From: Chloroflexota bacterium
GTDB lineage: Bacteria > Chloroflexota > Anaerolineae > Caldilineales > Caldilineaceae
Reading direction: 5' to 3'
Assembly (NCBI GenBank): GCA_018969295.1
Contig: JAGWYN010000004.1
Location: 1-64,000, forward strand
DNA: 64,000 bases
Positions 1 to 7,913 of this stretch are shown one piece after another. The number at the start of each line of letters is the position of its first letter. Within the stretch, counting starts at the first letter, position 1. A program made the position numbers and the translations under genes. The notes beneath the pieces were generated by a model that did not search any database, had not been told where the DNA came from, and worked only from the letters and a program-made list of their open reading frames with translations.

Positions 1-226
1 GAATCACATCGACTGGCACCAGCCAGCTGAGCCAACCCCGAATGTCAACCCGCTGGGCGCGGGCGCTCCGCACGTTCGCCGGGTCAACCCACGAAGAGAC
101 CACCGGGTCCTCTATAGCAGAGACCCAGGTAGCACTGACCACAAAGAGGGTGCCTACGACAGCGACGGTCGCAAGCACCCATCGATTCAATTTTTCCAAC
201 CATGCACCTTGCAGATGCGTTTTCAT
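1..226 (-). CDS. N-terminal fragment of membrane-anchored protein (cut by window edge)
   Basis: An open frame begins with ATG at 226 on the minus strand and runs off the left edge, giving about 75 residues. A charged N-terminus of about 14 residues is followed by one hydrophobic segment (residues about 16-37), which could be a signal anchor or a long signal peptide, and then a polar region. It lies 58 bp downstream of the TPR protein on the same strand and probably belongs to the same transcription unit. The family is not recognised because most of the protein is outside the window. Confidence 0.5.
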   Translation of the reverse strand, partial: MKTHLQGAWLEKLNRWVLATVAVVGTLFVVSATWVSAIEDPVVSSWVDPANVRSARAQRVDIRGWLSWLVPVDVI

Positions 227-284
227 GGACCTTGCTGCAGTTCTCTCCGAACCAGAAACAGTCATCCAGACGCTTTCCAGTTGT

Positions 285-2117
285 CTAGCTGCCCAGTTGG
301 AAAGCACCTTCCTGGAGCAGGTGGCCATCCAGATAAAGTTCCAGCTTGTAATCGCCTTCGGCGAGCGCAAACTGGCTGCTGGGGGCCAGCGGCAGCACCG
401 CCTCACCGGCAGCGCCGAGCGACCAGTTTTCGACCAGCCGCAGCCAGGGGGACTCGGTCCCATTTCGATACACCTTGAGGACCAAGAGCTGCCCGTCCTG
501 GACGCTTTTGTAGGGGAAGCGCACCAGGACAGGCGCAGAGGTGTCTGTTGCCAGCGTCAGGCTCTCGTCGATCGTGCGGCTGGACTCTTCCTCGATGGCC
601 AGTCCAAAGCGCAGCGGGGCCGCTTCCTCGCCGAGTGCGACGAACCCCGTGACATTGCCGGCGGCGTCGTATTCGCCGGTTCCAAACTCAAAGGTGCCGA
701 TCTCCTGCGCCCCTGCATCGCCGGGCAGCGTCCCCGTGTACTCCAGCGCGACGGCGGCGTTTTTCAGCGTCAGACGCAATTCGGCAACAGCCTGCCGGAT
801 GGCTTCATCGACTGCCAGTGTGGCGTAGGGGGGAGTGGTCTTGCAGACCTCACTTTCCAGACAGGTAATCAAACGGTCGATGTCGTCCAACGCGATTGTA
901 AAATACGACCAGAGCGAAGAGGGCGGTTGGTCGCCGGCTGTCTTCGCCTCTTCCACGCGGCGGGCTGCGTACTCAAGGCCGGTGTCAAAGGCCTGGCGCC
1001 CGGCATCGACCTCGCCGGCGGCCAGATGCATCAACCCCAGATTGAAGTAGAGAGCCTCCTGGTCTTCGGCCATTGCGAGCGCCTCCTGGGTCGTTGCGAT
1101 GGCGGCCGGCTGATCGCCCAGCACATACTGTGTCCAGCCCAGGTTCCAAAGCACATTGACTTCCTCGCGTCCGGCGTCCCAGGCCGCCTGGTAGTCAGCG
1201 GCTGCCTCTGCATAGTTGCCCAACGCAAAGTTGGTGTTGCCGCGGCGGTAATAGACATTGGCATAGTCGGGGTCGTTCTGCAGCGCCTGGTCGTAGGCCA
1301 GCAGTGCGTTGGCGTGGTCACCCTGGTAGGCCAGCCCGACCCCCTGAGCGTACTGGTCTACAGCTTCGTCGGAATAGACAGGAATCGGATCCAAAAAAAT
1401 CTGAACCACCCACCCAACCACAAAAATTGTCAGCGCGGCCGCGGTGAGGATGGGCAGCCTGCGCAGCAGACGATTGGGGACCAGTTCCTCGCTGGGCGCC
1501 ATCGCGATCAAGGCCAGCGCGATGCCCAAGAGGACAATCTGCAGGCCAAAGGTATCGCTGCGGGTCATCAGCAGGTCGTAGAGTTGCATGGCGCGCACAT
1601 AACGCTCCTGCAGCACGGTCGCCTCGACCAGATAGGTATCTGACTCGAAGGCACGCAGATCAGGCTGGCCGGTGTTGGCATCCAGATAGGCTGGAGAGAG
1701 CAGCGGGGTCAACGTTGCCAGTCGATCCCGCACTGCACGGTAGCGGGCAGCAGCTTCGGGCTCCCCGCGCTGCTCGGCCAGGGACGCCTGGCTCTCCCAG
1801 TCCAGCCACTGGCGATAGGCATCGTTCCAGGCGTAGCCGGCAACAGTCTCCCCGCGCGCTTTGACGCCGATCGCCTGGACGGCATACTGCTGTGCCCGGT
1901 CCAACGCCTGTCCCCCTTCAGCGCCGTAGTGCTCCATCTGCACAGTCAACAAAGCGATCAACAAGGTGATCATCACCACCCAGACGATCGTATCGACCTC
2001 TTCGGCTTCCTCATGAAACAAAAAGCGGCGGATCGCAGCCAAAATGCCGTTGGGCGGCTCACCCTCTGCTGTCTTCGGCGCCGACAGTTCGTTCAACAAA
2101 TTCTCTGACATCGACAA
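285..2117 (-). CDS. TPR-containing membrane protein
   Basis: A 610-residue protein of unknown specific function. One transmembrane segment lies near residues 43-60. Two hydrophobic segments follow at about 192-210 and 225-245. A block of about four tetratricopeptide repeats lies at about 255-390, recognisable from alternating small/aromatic positions such as YAQGVGLAYQGDHANALLAY. The C-terminal 200 residues look like beta-rich, extracytoplasmic ligand or scaffold domains. TPRs normally mediate protein-protein contacts. It starts 34 bp after the stop of the coiled-coil membrane protein at 2151-2948, so the two are probably co-transcribed. Its presence with band-7 and pentapeptide proteins suggests a membrane-associated assembly. 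A second in-frame Met two codons in is an alternative start. Confidence 0.75.
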   Translation of the reverse strand: MSMSENLLNELSAPKTAEGEPPNGILAAIRRFLFHEEAEEVDTIVWVVMITLLIALLTVQMEHYGAEGGQALDRAQQYAVQAIGVKARGETVAGYAWNDAYRQWLDWESQASLAEQRGEPEAAARYRAVRDRLATLTPLLSPAYLDANTGQPDLRAFESDTYLVEATVLQERYVRAMQLYDLLMTRSDTFGLQIVLLGIALALIAMAPSEELVPNRLLRRLPILTAAALTIFVVGWVVQIFLDPIPVYSDEAVDQYAQGVGLAYQGDHANALLAYDQALQNDPDYANVYYRRGNTNFALGNYAEAAADYQAAWDAGREEVNVLWNLGWTQYVLGDQPAAIATTQEALAMAEDQEALYFNLGLMHLAAGEVDAGRQAFDTGLEYAARRVEEAKTAGDQPPSSLWSYFTIALDDIDRLITCLESEVCKTTPPYATLAVDEAIRQAVAELRLTLKNAAVALEYTGTLPGDAGAQEIGTFEFGTGEYDAAGNVTGFVALGEEAAPLRFGLAIEEESSRTIDESLTLATDTSAPVLVRFPYKSVQDGQLLVLKVYRNGTESPWLRLVENWSLGAAGEAVLPLAPSSQFALAEGDYKLELYLDGHLLQEGAFQLGS

Positions 2118-2150
2118 CTCCTTGCCCGCCGTCTGGATTCGGCAGGTGTG

Positions 2151-2948
2151 CTACGCAAGCAAATAAATCCCCAAAATCACCAACAACATACTAAGCGTTG
2201 CGGCCACCACGAATGTTCCGCGGACGGCGACACGCCGTTCATTGAAATACTGAACCAGCTCGTAGACGCAGAGCGCCACTGTCAGCCAGAGCAACAGCCA
2301 GATGAACTGCATCCCGATCGAGCGCTGCTCGTCAGCGTCTAAAAAGTATGGTTGGGGGTCCAGTTCCGTCTGCTGTTCTGCCCGTGCCCAGGCCTCTCCC
2401 AGTTGGCGTTCGGTGTCGTAGCTGCCGTCACGGTTGAGATAACGCATGGAAAAAAAGAGACGGCTGGAGGCCGCTTTGCGCTGGGACTGGGCGAGTTCTT
2501 CCGTCAGGGCGCTGTTTTCCTCGGCAGCCGCGTCGGTGCTGGCCAGTGTCTGCTCCAGCTGGTTTTGCAGCTCGCTGTGGGCCAGATAGTCTGTGTACGC
2601 GCGGTACTGGGAATAGAGCTGGCCGTAGTTGATGTTTTGCACCAGCTCTCGGTTGAACGCGGCGGCCATCCCAAAATTGGCGGCTTCACCGGGGTCCAGC
2701 TTGGATTGAAAGAGTGAGATCACGACCATGACGATGGTGGCAAGCAACGCAGAGAGAGTGACGAAGGCAGTCAGGCGGCTGGTGCGTTCCGGCTCCTCTG
2801 CGGTGTCCACCTCTGGGGGAGCCTTGTCCACTGCAGCCCCCTCCACGATCTGCTCCAATTGTCTGGACACCTGCACCAGTCTTTCTTCATTTTGTTCCAG
2901 ACGCTGCAAGACCCGTAAAAGCATCTCCTGATTCTGCTGGGTATCCAT
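2151..2948 (-). CDS. coiled-coil membrane protein
   Basis: A 265-residue protein of unrecognised family. Residues 1-40 are Gln/Glu/Leu-rich with heptad spacing, consistent with a coiled coil. One transmembrane helix lies at about 60-81. A central soluble region of about 130 residues contains a further predicted coiled coil, and two hydrophobic helices close the protein at about 215-235 and 243-264. It lies between the substrate-binding lipoprotein and the TPR membrane protein on the same strand. Short intergenic distances suggest the three are transcribed together. Function cannot be stated from sequence alone. Confidence 0.7.
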   Translation of the reverse strand: MDTQQNQEMLLRVLQRLEQNEERLVQVSRQLEQIVEGAAVDKAPPEVDTAEEPERTSRLTAFVTLSALLATIVMVVISLFQSKLDPGEAANFGMAAAFNRELVQNINYGQLYSQYRAYTDYLAHSELQNQLEQTLASTDAAAEENSALTEELAQSQRKAASSRLFFSMRYLNRDGSYDTERQLGEAWARAEQQTELDPQPYFLDADEQRSIGMQFIWLLLWLTVALCVYELVQYFNERRVAVRGTFVVAATLSMLLVILGIYLLA

Positions 2949-2993
2949 TTCCTGTCTCCCTGTCGATTGTATCCGTATACTACCCTGATTATA

Positions 2994-4616
2994 CTACGAA
3001 GATAGTACAGGGTGCACGCCGGAGTAGTCCAGCCAGCCGGTTGGATGAGAGCTGAACCCCTCCAGGCTTTTATGGGCTGCCATCAACACTGGCCTGAAGC
3101 AGGGGATCAGCGTATAGCCCTCCTGGGAGATCAACTCTTGGCTCGTGCGATAGAGTGCTGCTCGGCGGGCGGGGTCTGGCTCACTGCGCGCTGCGACGAT
3201 CAGATCGTCCAGCTGGGGATTGTTCCAGTGGCTGTAGTTGGCGGGGGATTGGGAATGATAGGCAGCCGTGAGTGTTTCGTCTACGCTGGGGCGTAGACCC
3301 CAGTTCACGACATGAAAGGGGGCTCTGCCTGCGTAGTCTGCCAGATAGATGTCCGGGGGAACTGTGATCACCTCGACAGCGACCCCGGCTGGCAGTGCCA
3401 TGTCGCGATACGCGTAGGCCATTTCGACCATCCCCGGTTCGATCGCCGCCGTGAGCAGGGTCAGCTGCAGCCCGTCGGGGTAGCCGGCCTGAGCCAGCAG
3501 CTGGCGCGCCTGTTGGGGATCGTAGGGGGGCAGAGGCAGTTCGACCCAGAAGGGGTGAATGGGAGAAATCGGCTGGTCGCTGGCCAGCGTGCCTCGTCCG
3601 GCCAGAACCCGCTCTTGCATCGCAGGTCGATCCAGGCAGAGTTTCAACGCGTCTCGCACCCGTGGGTCATAAAACGGCGACAGGTCTGCCCGCATCACGA
3701 TCGCCTGATACCGGCCGCTGGGCACCTCCTGGACGCCGATCTCAGGGTTTTCGATGAATTGGTTCAAATTTTCAGGGGGGACATCAGGAACCAGATCGAT
3801 CTCGCGGGCCAGCATTGCTTCGACTTGTGCAGGGATGGAGGGAAAATAACGGTAGATCAGGGTTTCAAACTGCATCGAAAATGCTTCGTCCCAGTAGTTC
3901 GGGTTGCGCGTCAATCGAATGGACTCCCCGGAGACCACACTGGCGAGTTGCCAGGCGCCAGCGCCGGTGGGCTGCGCCGTCAGGTCGATGGTCGACATCC
4001 CTTGTGGGACAATTCCCGTCGAGGGGATGCCGAGCAGCAGCGGGAGATCTTCATTGGGGGCTGAAAGCACAAAACGCACTGTATATTCGTCCAGGGCTTC
4101 CACCTGTGCGATGAAGCCGAGAACGAGCCGCATCGGGGATTCCACCGCCGGGTCCAAGAGACGGTTGAAGGTATAGACCACGTCTGCGGAGGTCAGCGCC
4201 ATGCCGTTGTGAAAGCGCACCTCGCGCTCCAAGTCAAAGGTCCAGGAGAGTCGGTCGGGGGCCTCCTGCCAGCCTGCAGCCAACAGCGGTTCAGGGGTCA
4301 GATCGGGGGCGATATAGACCAGGGCATCATAGAGCGCGTAGATCACTTGAATCGCCTCCATCGACCCGGCGCGCGCCGGGTCGAGCGTTGACGGATAGTT
4401 GAGGAAAGCGACGCGCAAAGCAAAGGTAGGGTTATTGGACACTGTTGTTGCAATCAGATCTGCTGCGGACAGAGGCTGATTGGCAGGAGAAGGGGTTGTT
4501 GTGCTGCTTGCGCAGCCGCCGGCCATCAGCAGACCTGTCCCCCCCAGCCATTTCAACAGATCACGCCGTGACATCGGGCCCAGAACTGGCCCTTGACCCA
4601 AAAGTTCATTTTTCAC
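2994..4616 (-). CDS. Tat-exported lipoprotein, family 5 (peptide/nickel-type) ABC substrate-binding protein
   Basis: A 540-residue extracellular solute-binding protein of the SBP_bac_5/DppA-OppA type, which captures oligopeptides or similar solutes. The N-terminus has a twin-arginine motif (SRRDLLKWLG) followed by a hydrophobic stretch and lipobox GLLMAGGC, so it should be Tat-exported and lipid-anchored. Family hallmarks are present: residues about 75-130 resemble the start of the mature domain, and the stretch VRFHNGMALTSADVVYTFNR matches the conserved family signature. No permease or ATPase genes are adjacent, so it is an orphan receptor here. The annotated start is a GTG at 4616. The ATG at 4574, which puts the Tat motif at the very N-terminus, is a good alternative. 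Confidence 0.88.
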   Translation of the reverse strand: MKNELLGQGPVLGPMSRRDLLKWLGGTGLLMAGGCASSTTTPSPANQPLSAADLIATTVSNNPTFALRVAFLNYPSTLDPARAGSMEAIQVIYALYDALVYIAPDLTPEPLLAAGWQEAPDRLSWTFDLEREVRFHNGMALTSADVVYTFNRLLDPAVESPMRLVLGFIAQVEALDEYTVRFVLSAPNEDLPLLLGIPSTGIVPQGMSTIDLTAQPTGAGAWQLASVVSGESIRLTRNPNYWDEAFSMQFETLIYRYFPSIPAQVEAMLAREIDLVPDVPPENLNQFIENPEIGVQEVPSGRYQAIVMRADLSPFYDPRVRDALKLCLDRPAMQERVLAGRGTLASDQPISPIHPFWVELPLPPYDPQQARQLLAQAGYPDGLQLTLLTAAIEPGMVEMAYAYRDMALPAGVAVEVITVPPDIYLADYAGRAPFHVVNWGLRPSVDETLTAAYHSQSPANYSHWNNPQLDDLIVAARSEPDPARRAALYRTSQELISQEGYTLIPCFRPVLMAAHKSLEGFSSHPTGWLDYSGVHPVLSS

Positions 4617-4634
4617 GGGAACACTGACTCTCTC

Positions 4635-5618
4635 TCACTCAAGCGATTGACCAACCACGATCCGTGCGGTAGCAGGCGGGACGAACCCCTCCGGCCACCG
4701 TGTCATATCGTTGTACGTAATGCCCAACAGGTCGGTATCGGGCAGAGAGTCGGGGGTGCTGCTGACCAGCTGGCTGCCGCGCAGGTCGCTCCACTCCAGG
4801 CTGGCGCCGTGCAGGTCGGCCCCCAACAGATTGGTGTTGGTCAGATTGGCGCCCATCAGGTTGGCACCGGCGAGCAAAGCACCGCTCAGGTTGCTGTTGC
4901 GCAGATCCGCGTCGGTGAGGATTGCACCGATCAGGTTCATCCCCTCCAGAGAAATACCAGCCAGCACGGCCCCCTCGAGACGTGCGCCGCTCAAGTCGCT
5001 GCCGCTCAAACTGGCACCGGTCAGCACCGCGCCTTGGGCAAGAACCCCGCGCAGATTGCTTCCGGCCCCACGCGGGGTAGAGGCGGTCAGATTGGCTCCT
5101 TGCAGGTAGGCCCAGCTCAAATTCGCCCCGCGCAGGTCTGCGCTGCTCAAGTTGATGCCGCGCAAGTCTGCCCCGCGCAGGTCGGTGCCGATCAGATTGG
5201 CTTGAATCAACACCGCTGCACGCAGCTTGACCTGAGTCAGGTCGACACGAATCAACATGGCGCTGGTCAGGTTGGCGCCACTCAAATTGGCGTTGTCCAG
5301 CTGGGCGTCGCTGAGGTTGGCCCCAGTCAGGTTGGCGCCGGTCAGGTTGGCCCCACGCAGATCCGTGTTGGTCAAATTGGCAAAAGACAGATCCGCGCCG
5401 CTCAAGTCGACATTGCTCAGATTGGCTTGCCTCAAATCGACCTGGATCAAGTCTGCACTGCGCAGATTGGCGCCCGCCAGATCGGCGCCCGCCAGTTCAC
5501 GTCTCGACAGTTTTGCCCCCAGACAATCGGGGGGACAGCCCGAAGGCAACCCAGGCTGACAGCCGGCCAACAGGAGAATCCAGAACATCCCAGCCAGCCA
5601 TGTGCAGAGGCATCTCAT
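4635..5618 (-). CDS. pentapeptide-repeat lipoprotein
   Basis: A protein of about 327 residues with a lipoprotein signal peptide (lipobox ILLLAGC, preceded by a short hydrophobic stretch) followed by an almost uninterrupted array of A(D/N)LXX pentapeptide repeats from about residue 35 to 300. Such repeats fold into a right-handed quadrilateral beta-helix. The ATG at 5618 was chosen over upstream in-frame codons because it has a GGTGG-type ribosome-binding site and avoids overlap with the upstream gene. It directly follows a second pentapeptide-repeat gene, so the pair is probably a duplication. Molecular role is unknown; pentapeptide folds often act as spacers or DNA mimics, but lipidation argues for a surface or envelope role. 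Confidence 0.85.
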   Translation of the reverse strand: MRCLCTWLAGMFWILLLAGCQPGLPSGCPPDCLGAKLSRRELAGADLAGANLRSADLIQVDLRQANLSNVDLSGADLSFANLTNTDLRGANLTGANLTGANLSDAQLDNANLSGANLTSAMLIRVDLTQVKLRAAVLIQANLIGTDLRGADLRGINLSSADLRGANLSWAYLQGANLTASTPRGAGSNLRGVLAQGAVLTGASLSGSDLSGARLEGAVLAGISLEGMNLIGAILTDADLRNSNLSGALLAGANLMGANLTNTNLLGADLHGASLEWSDLRGSQLVSSTPDSLPDTDLLGITYNDMTRWPEGFVPPATARIVVGQSLE

Positions 5619-5631
5619 TGTTCCCACCTGT

Positions 5632-6687
5632 TCATTGTGACTGTCCCGCCTGGGAGAATTCTGGCAGCAGCGCTTCCACAAAGGGCGAATCAGGCCAGAT
5701 CGTCTGGCGGTCGTAAACGATCCCGCTCAGATCCGCGTCGACCAACAGCAGAGAGCGCTGCAGTTCATTCAGTTCGATCAAGACCGGGTCGAACGCCAGG
5801 TCGCTCTCCTGGAGCGAAGCAACGTCCAGTTTCGTTTCGCTCAAATTGGCACTGCTGAGGTTGCTGCCTTTCAAGTTGGCACCGACCAGGTTGCTGCCGA
5901 TCAAGATGGCACCGTTCAAGCTCGAAGAAGCCAGGTCGGCCGCGATCAGGCTGCTGCCGACCAGGTTGCTGCCGTCCAGGCTGGTTCCAACCAATTTGGC
6001 CAGATTCAGCCAGGCGCCGGTAAGACGACTGCCTGACAGGTTGACGCCGCTCAAATTGGCGTTGCTGAGGATGGCACCGCTCAAATCTGCGTTGACCAGC
6101 GTAGCACCGTTCAGCGTGGCGTTGGTCAAATTGACAGTGTTGAGTCTGGCGTTTTTGAGGTTGACGCCGGTCAGCCGTGCGCCCTGGAAGCTGACGCCAT
6201 TGAGATTGGTTTGGGTCAGGTCGATTCCTGTGAAATCAACACTGGTCAGATCCGCGCCACTGAAATTGGCGCCGCGCAGGTCAGAGCCGGCAAAATTGGC
6301 GCCGGTCAGGACCGCCCCCAGAAAAAACGCGCCCTGCAGCTGCGCGTTCTGAAAATTGGCGCCGGTCAGGTTGGCGCCGCTGAAATCTGCGTCGCGCAGC
6401 TGGGAGCGTGAAAGATCGACACCCGACAGATTGGCGTCGACAAAGTCTGCCGTCTCGAGATTCAGGTTGTTTAAGGAGCGCCCGACCAGATTGGCGCCGG
6501 TACAATCTGGCACGCAGCTCGTCAGATAAATCAAGACTGGAAGCAGCAGATTGAACTGAAAAAGCGCGAACAAAACCGTGAAGATTCCCAGGAAGACAGC
6601 CCCTGCGATGCGCAGATGCGCCCGCATCGTTTCCCAGTATCGAAAAAAAAGGACATACACGGCAATCAGAGCAAGAACAAAACCCAT
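5632..6687 (-). CDS. membrane-anchored pentapeptide-repeat protein
   Basis: About 351 residues. Two N-terminal transmembrane helices (roughly residues 1-18 and 28-55) are followed by a pentapeptide array of A(N/D)L-type units from about residue 65 to 290 and a short non-repetitive tail. The ATG at 6687 has an AGGGA ribosome-binding site 7 bp upstream. A TTG at 6705, overlapping the stop of the band-7 gene as TTGA, would add six residues. It is a paralogue of the neighbouring lipoprotein. The two hydrophobic helices indicate display of the beta-helix on one face of the cytoplasmic membrane, next to a band-7 scaffold. Specific function unknown. Confidence 0.85.
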   Translation of the reverse strand: MGFVLALIAVYVLFFRYWETMRAHLRIAGAVFLGIFTVLFALFQFNLLLPVLIYLTSCVPDCTGANLVGRSLNNLNLETADFVDANLSGVDLSRSQLRDADFSGANLTGANFQNAQLQGAFFLGAVLTGANFAGSDLRGANFSGADLTSVDFTGIDLTQTNLNGVSFQGARLTGVNLKNARLNTVNLTNATLNGATLVNADLSGAILSNANLSGVNLSGSRLTGAWLNLAKLVGTSLDGSNLVGSSLIAADLASSSLNGAILIGSNLVGANLKGSNLSSANLSETKLDVASLQESDLAFDPVLIELNELQRSLLLVDADLSGIVYDRQTIWPDSPFVEALLPEFSQAGQSQ

Positions 6688-6701
6688 ACACTGTCCCTGG
6701 A

Positions 6702-7862
6702 TCAAGGAGAGGTGGTGCTGGTCAGCGTCTGCGATACTTGGATCGAGACGCTGGGAAGCACAGTGGTGGTAAAGGTCATCTGCGCGTCCAGACCATTGAG
6801 CGCTGGATCGCTGTTGAGCGATTCGGTCAGACCGTCCAACGGCAACAGATAGGGAGCCGTGTTGGGCACCAGCATGACCCGGATATTGGGGGAAAGTTTG
6901 TCGATGTACTCGTAGGTCAACAGGTCAGGGTTTTGCTCCAGCGCCCGGCCGATCAGATTCAACGCCTGGGCCTGTGCTTCTGCTTCGAGCAAAATGGCCG
7001 CTGCCCTTCCTTCCGCCTCGATCCGGTATTTGTCGCTTTGCCCTTGCGCTTCGGTGGCCAGCCGGTCTCGCTCTCCTGCGGCCAGGTTGCGCACCTGATT
7101 GGCTTCGTAGAGGGTGCGGGTTTCCCCTTCGAAGGCGATCTGTTTGTTTTCTACGGCTTTGGCATAGTCGTCGGTGAAGGTAATGTCGCGCAACAGAAAG
7201 CGATCCACCAACAGCCCTTTCTCCCCCAGGCTTTCGCGCAGCAGCCGCTCCAGTGAGACCTCCAGATTGCGTCGCGCCGAGCTGCTCACCTCACGTGCGC
7301 TGAACTGGGAGGCCTGCGTGCGGACCAACCCACGGATCACGGGACGCACGTAGTCGGTTGTATAGCGATCCTGCCAGTCGATGTGCAATGTCACGACCTG
7401 GTCGGGATTGATCCGAAAAATGATCGAACTGTCGATCAGGACCTCCTGGCCGTCGCTGGTGCGGGCACGGATCGAATCGTCGCCCGACACTTGTCCCTCG
7501 GAGGGTTTGGCGGACATGGTGTAATTCTGCCAGATGATTGGGTAATCGATCTCCCGTTCCAGGATCGGCACAATCAGGTGCAACCCGGCCCGCAGCGGGT
7601 CGGGGCGCACCCCTCCTGGGGAGATCAGCGAGATCACCACTCCGACGCCGGTCGGCGGGACGAAAACCAAGGCAGCGCTCAGGAAAGTGACCAGCAGACT
7701 CACGCCCAAAGGGATCCCGACCTGGGCAGAACCCAGGCGGCGCGCAGCCTTTTTGAATCCTTCCGTGAGCAGGCTGCGTACAAAGACAGCCAGCACATAG
7801 ATCCCAAACAGGATCCAGCTCAACAGACTCAGAAAACGTAACAGTTCATCCAGATTCGGCAT
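6702..7862 (-). CDS. SPFH/band-7 (prohibitin/stomatin-like) membrane protein
   Basis: A 386-residue member of the SPFH superfamily. Two hydrophobic segments lie at about 9-31 and 47-70. The band-7 domain follows at about 75-260, including the pattern DIDWQ..YTTDYVRPVIR and the typical ARRNLEVSLERLLRE region. An alanine/glutamate-rich coiled coil (about 255-310) with IEAEGRAAAILLEAEAQAQA is characteristic of the family. These proteins oligomerise into membrane microdomain scaffolds and often regulate membrane proteases. It is the first gene of the downstream pentapeptide/lipoprotein/TPR series, and its stop touches the next reading frame, suggesting coupling. Start ATG at 7862. Confidence 0.9.
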   Translation of the reverse strand: MPNLDELLRFLSLLSWILFGIYVLAVFVRSLLTEGFKKAARRLGSAQVGIPLGVSLLVTFLSAALVFVPPTGVGVVISLISPGGVRPDPLRAGLHLIVPILEREIDYPIIWQNYTMSAKPSEGQVSGDDSIRARTSDGQEVLIDSSIIFRINPDQVVTLHIDWQDRYTTDYVRPVIRGLVRTQASQFSAREVSSSARRNLEVSLERLLRESLGEKGLLVDRFLLRDITFTDDYAKAVENKQIAFEGETRTLYEANQVRNLAAGERDRLATEAQGQSDKYRIEAEGRAAAILLEAEAQAQALNLIGRALEQNPDLLTYEYIDKLSPNIRVMLVPNTAPYLLPLDGLTESLNSDPALNGLDAQMTFTTTVLPSVSIQVSQTLTSTTSP

Positions 7863-7913
7863 AGTCTGCGTCCATCATCGACTCAAATTTCCCAAAATAT
7901 CGCCTGTGTGCTG

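Noticed and set aside
4593..5858. 421-codon plus-strand frame with a regular GAAQVG/GVGQIG-like pattern
   Set aside because: It is the antisense reading of the two pentapeptide-repeat genes; the periodicity comes from those repeats.
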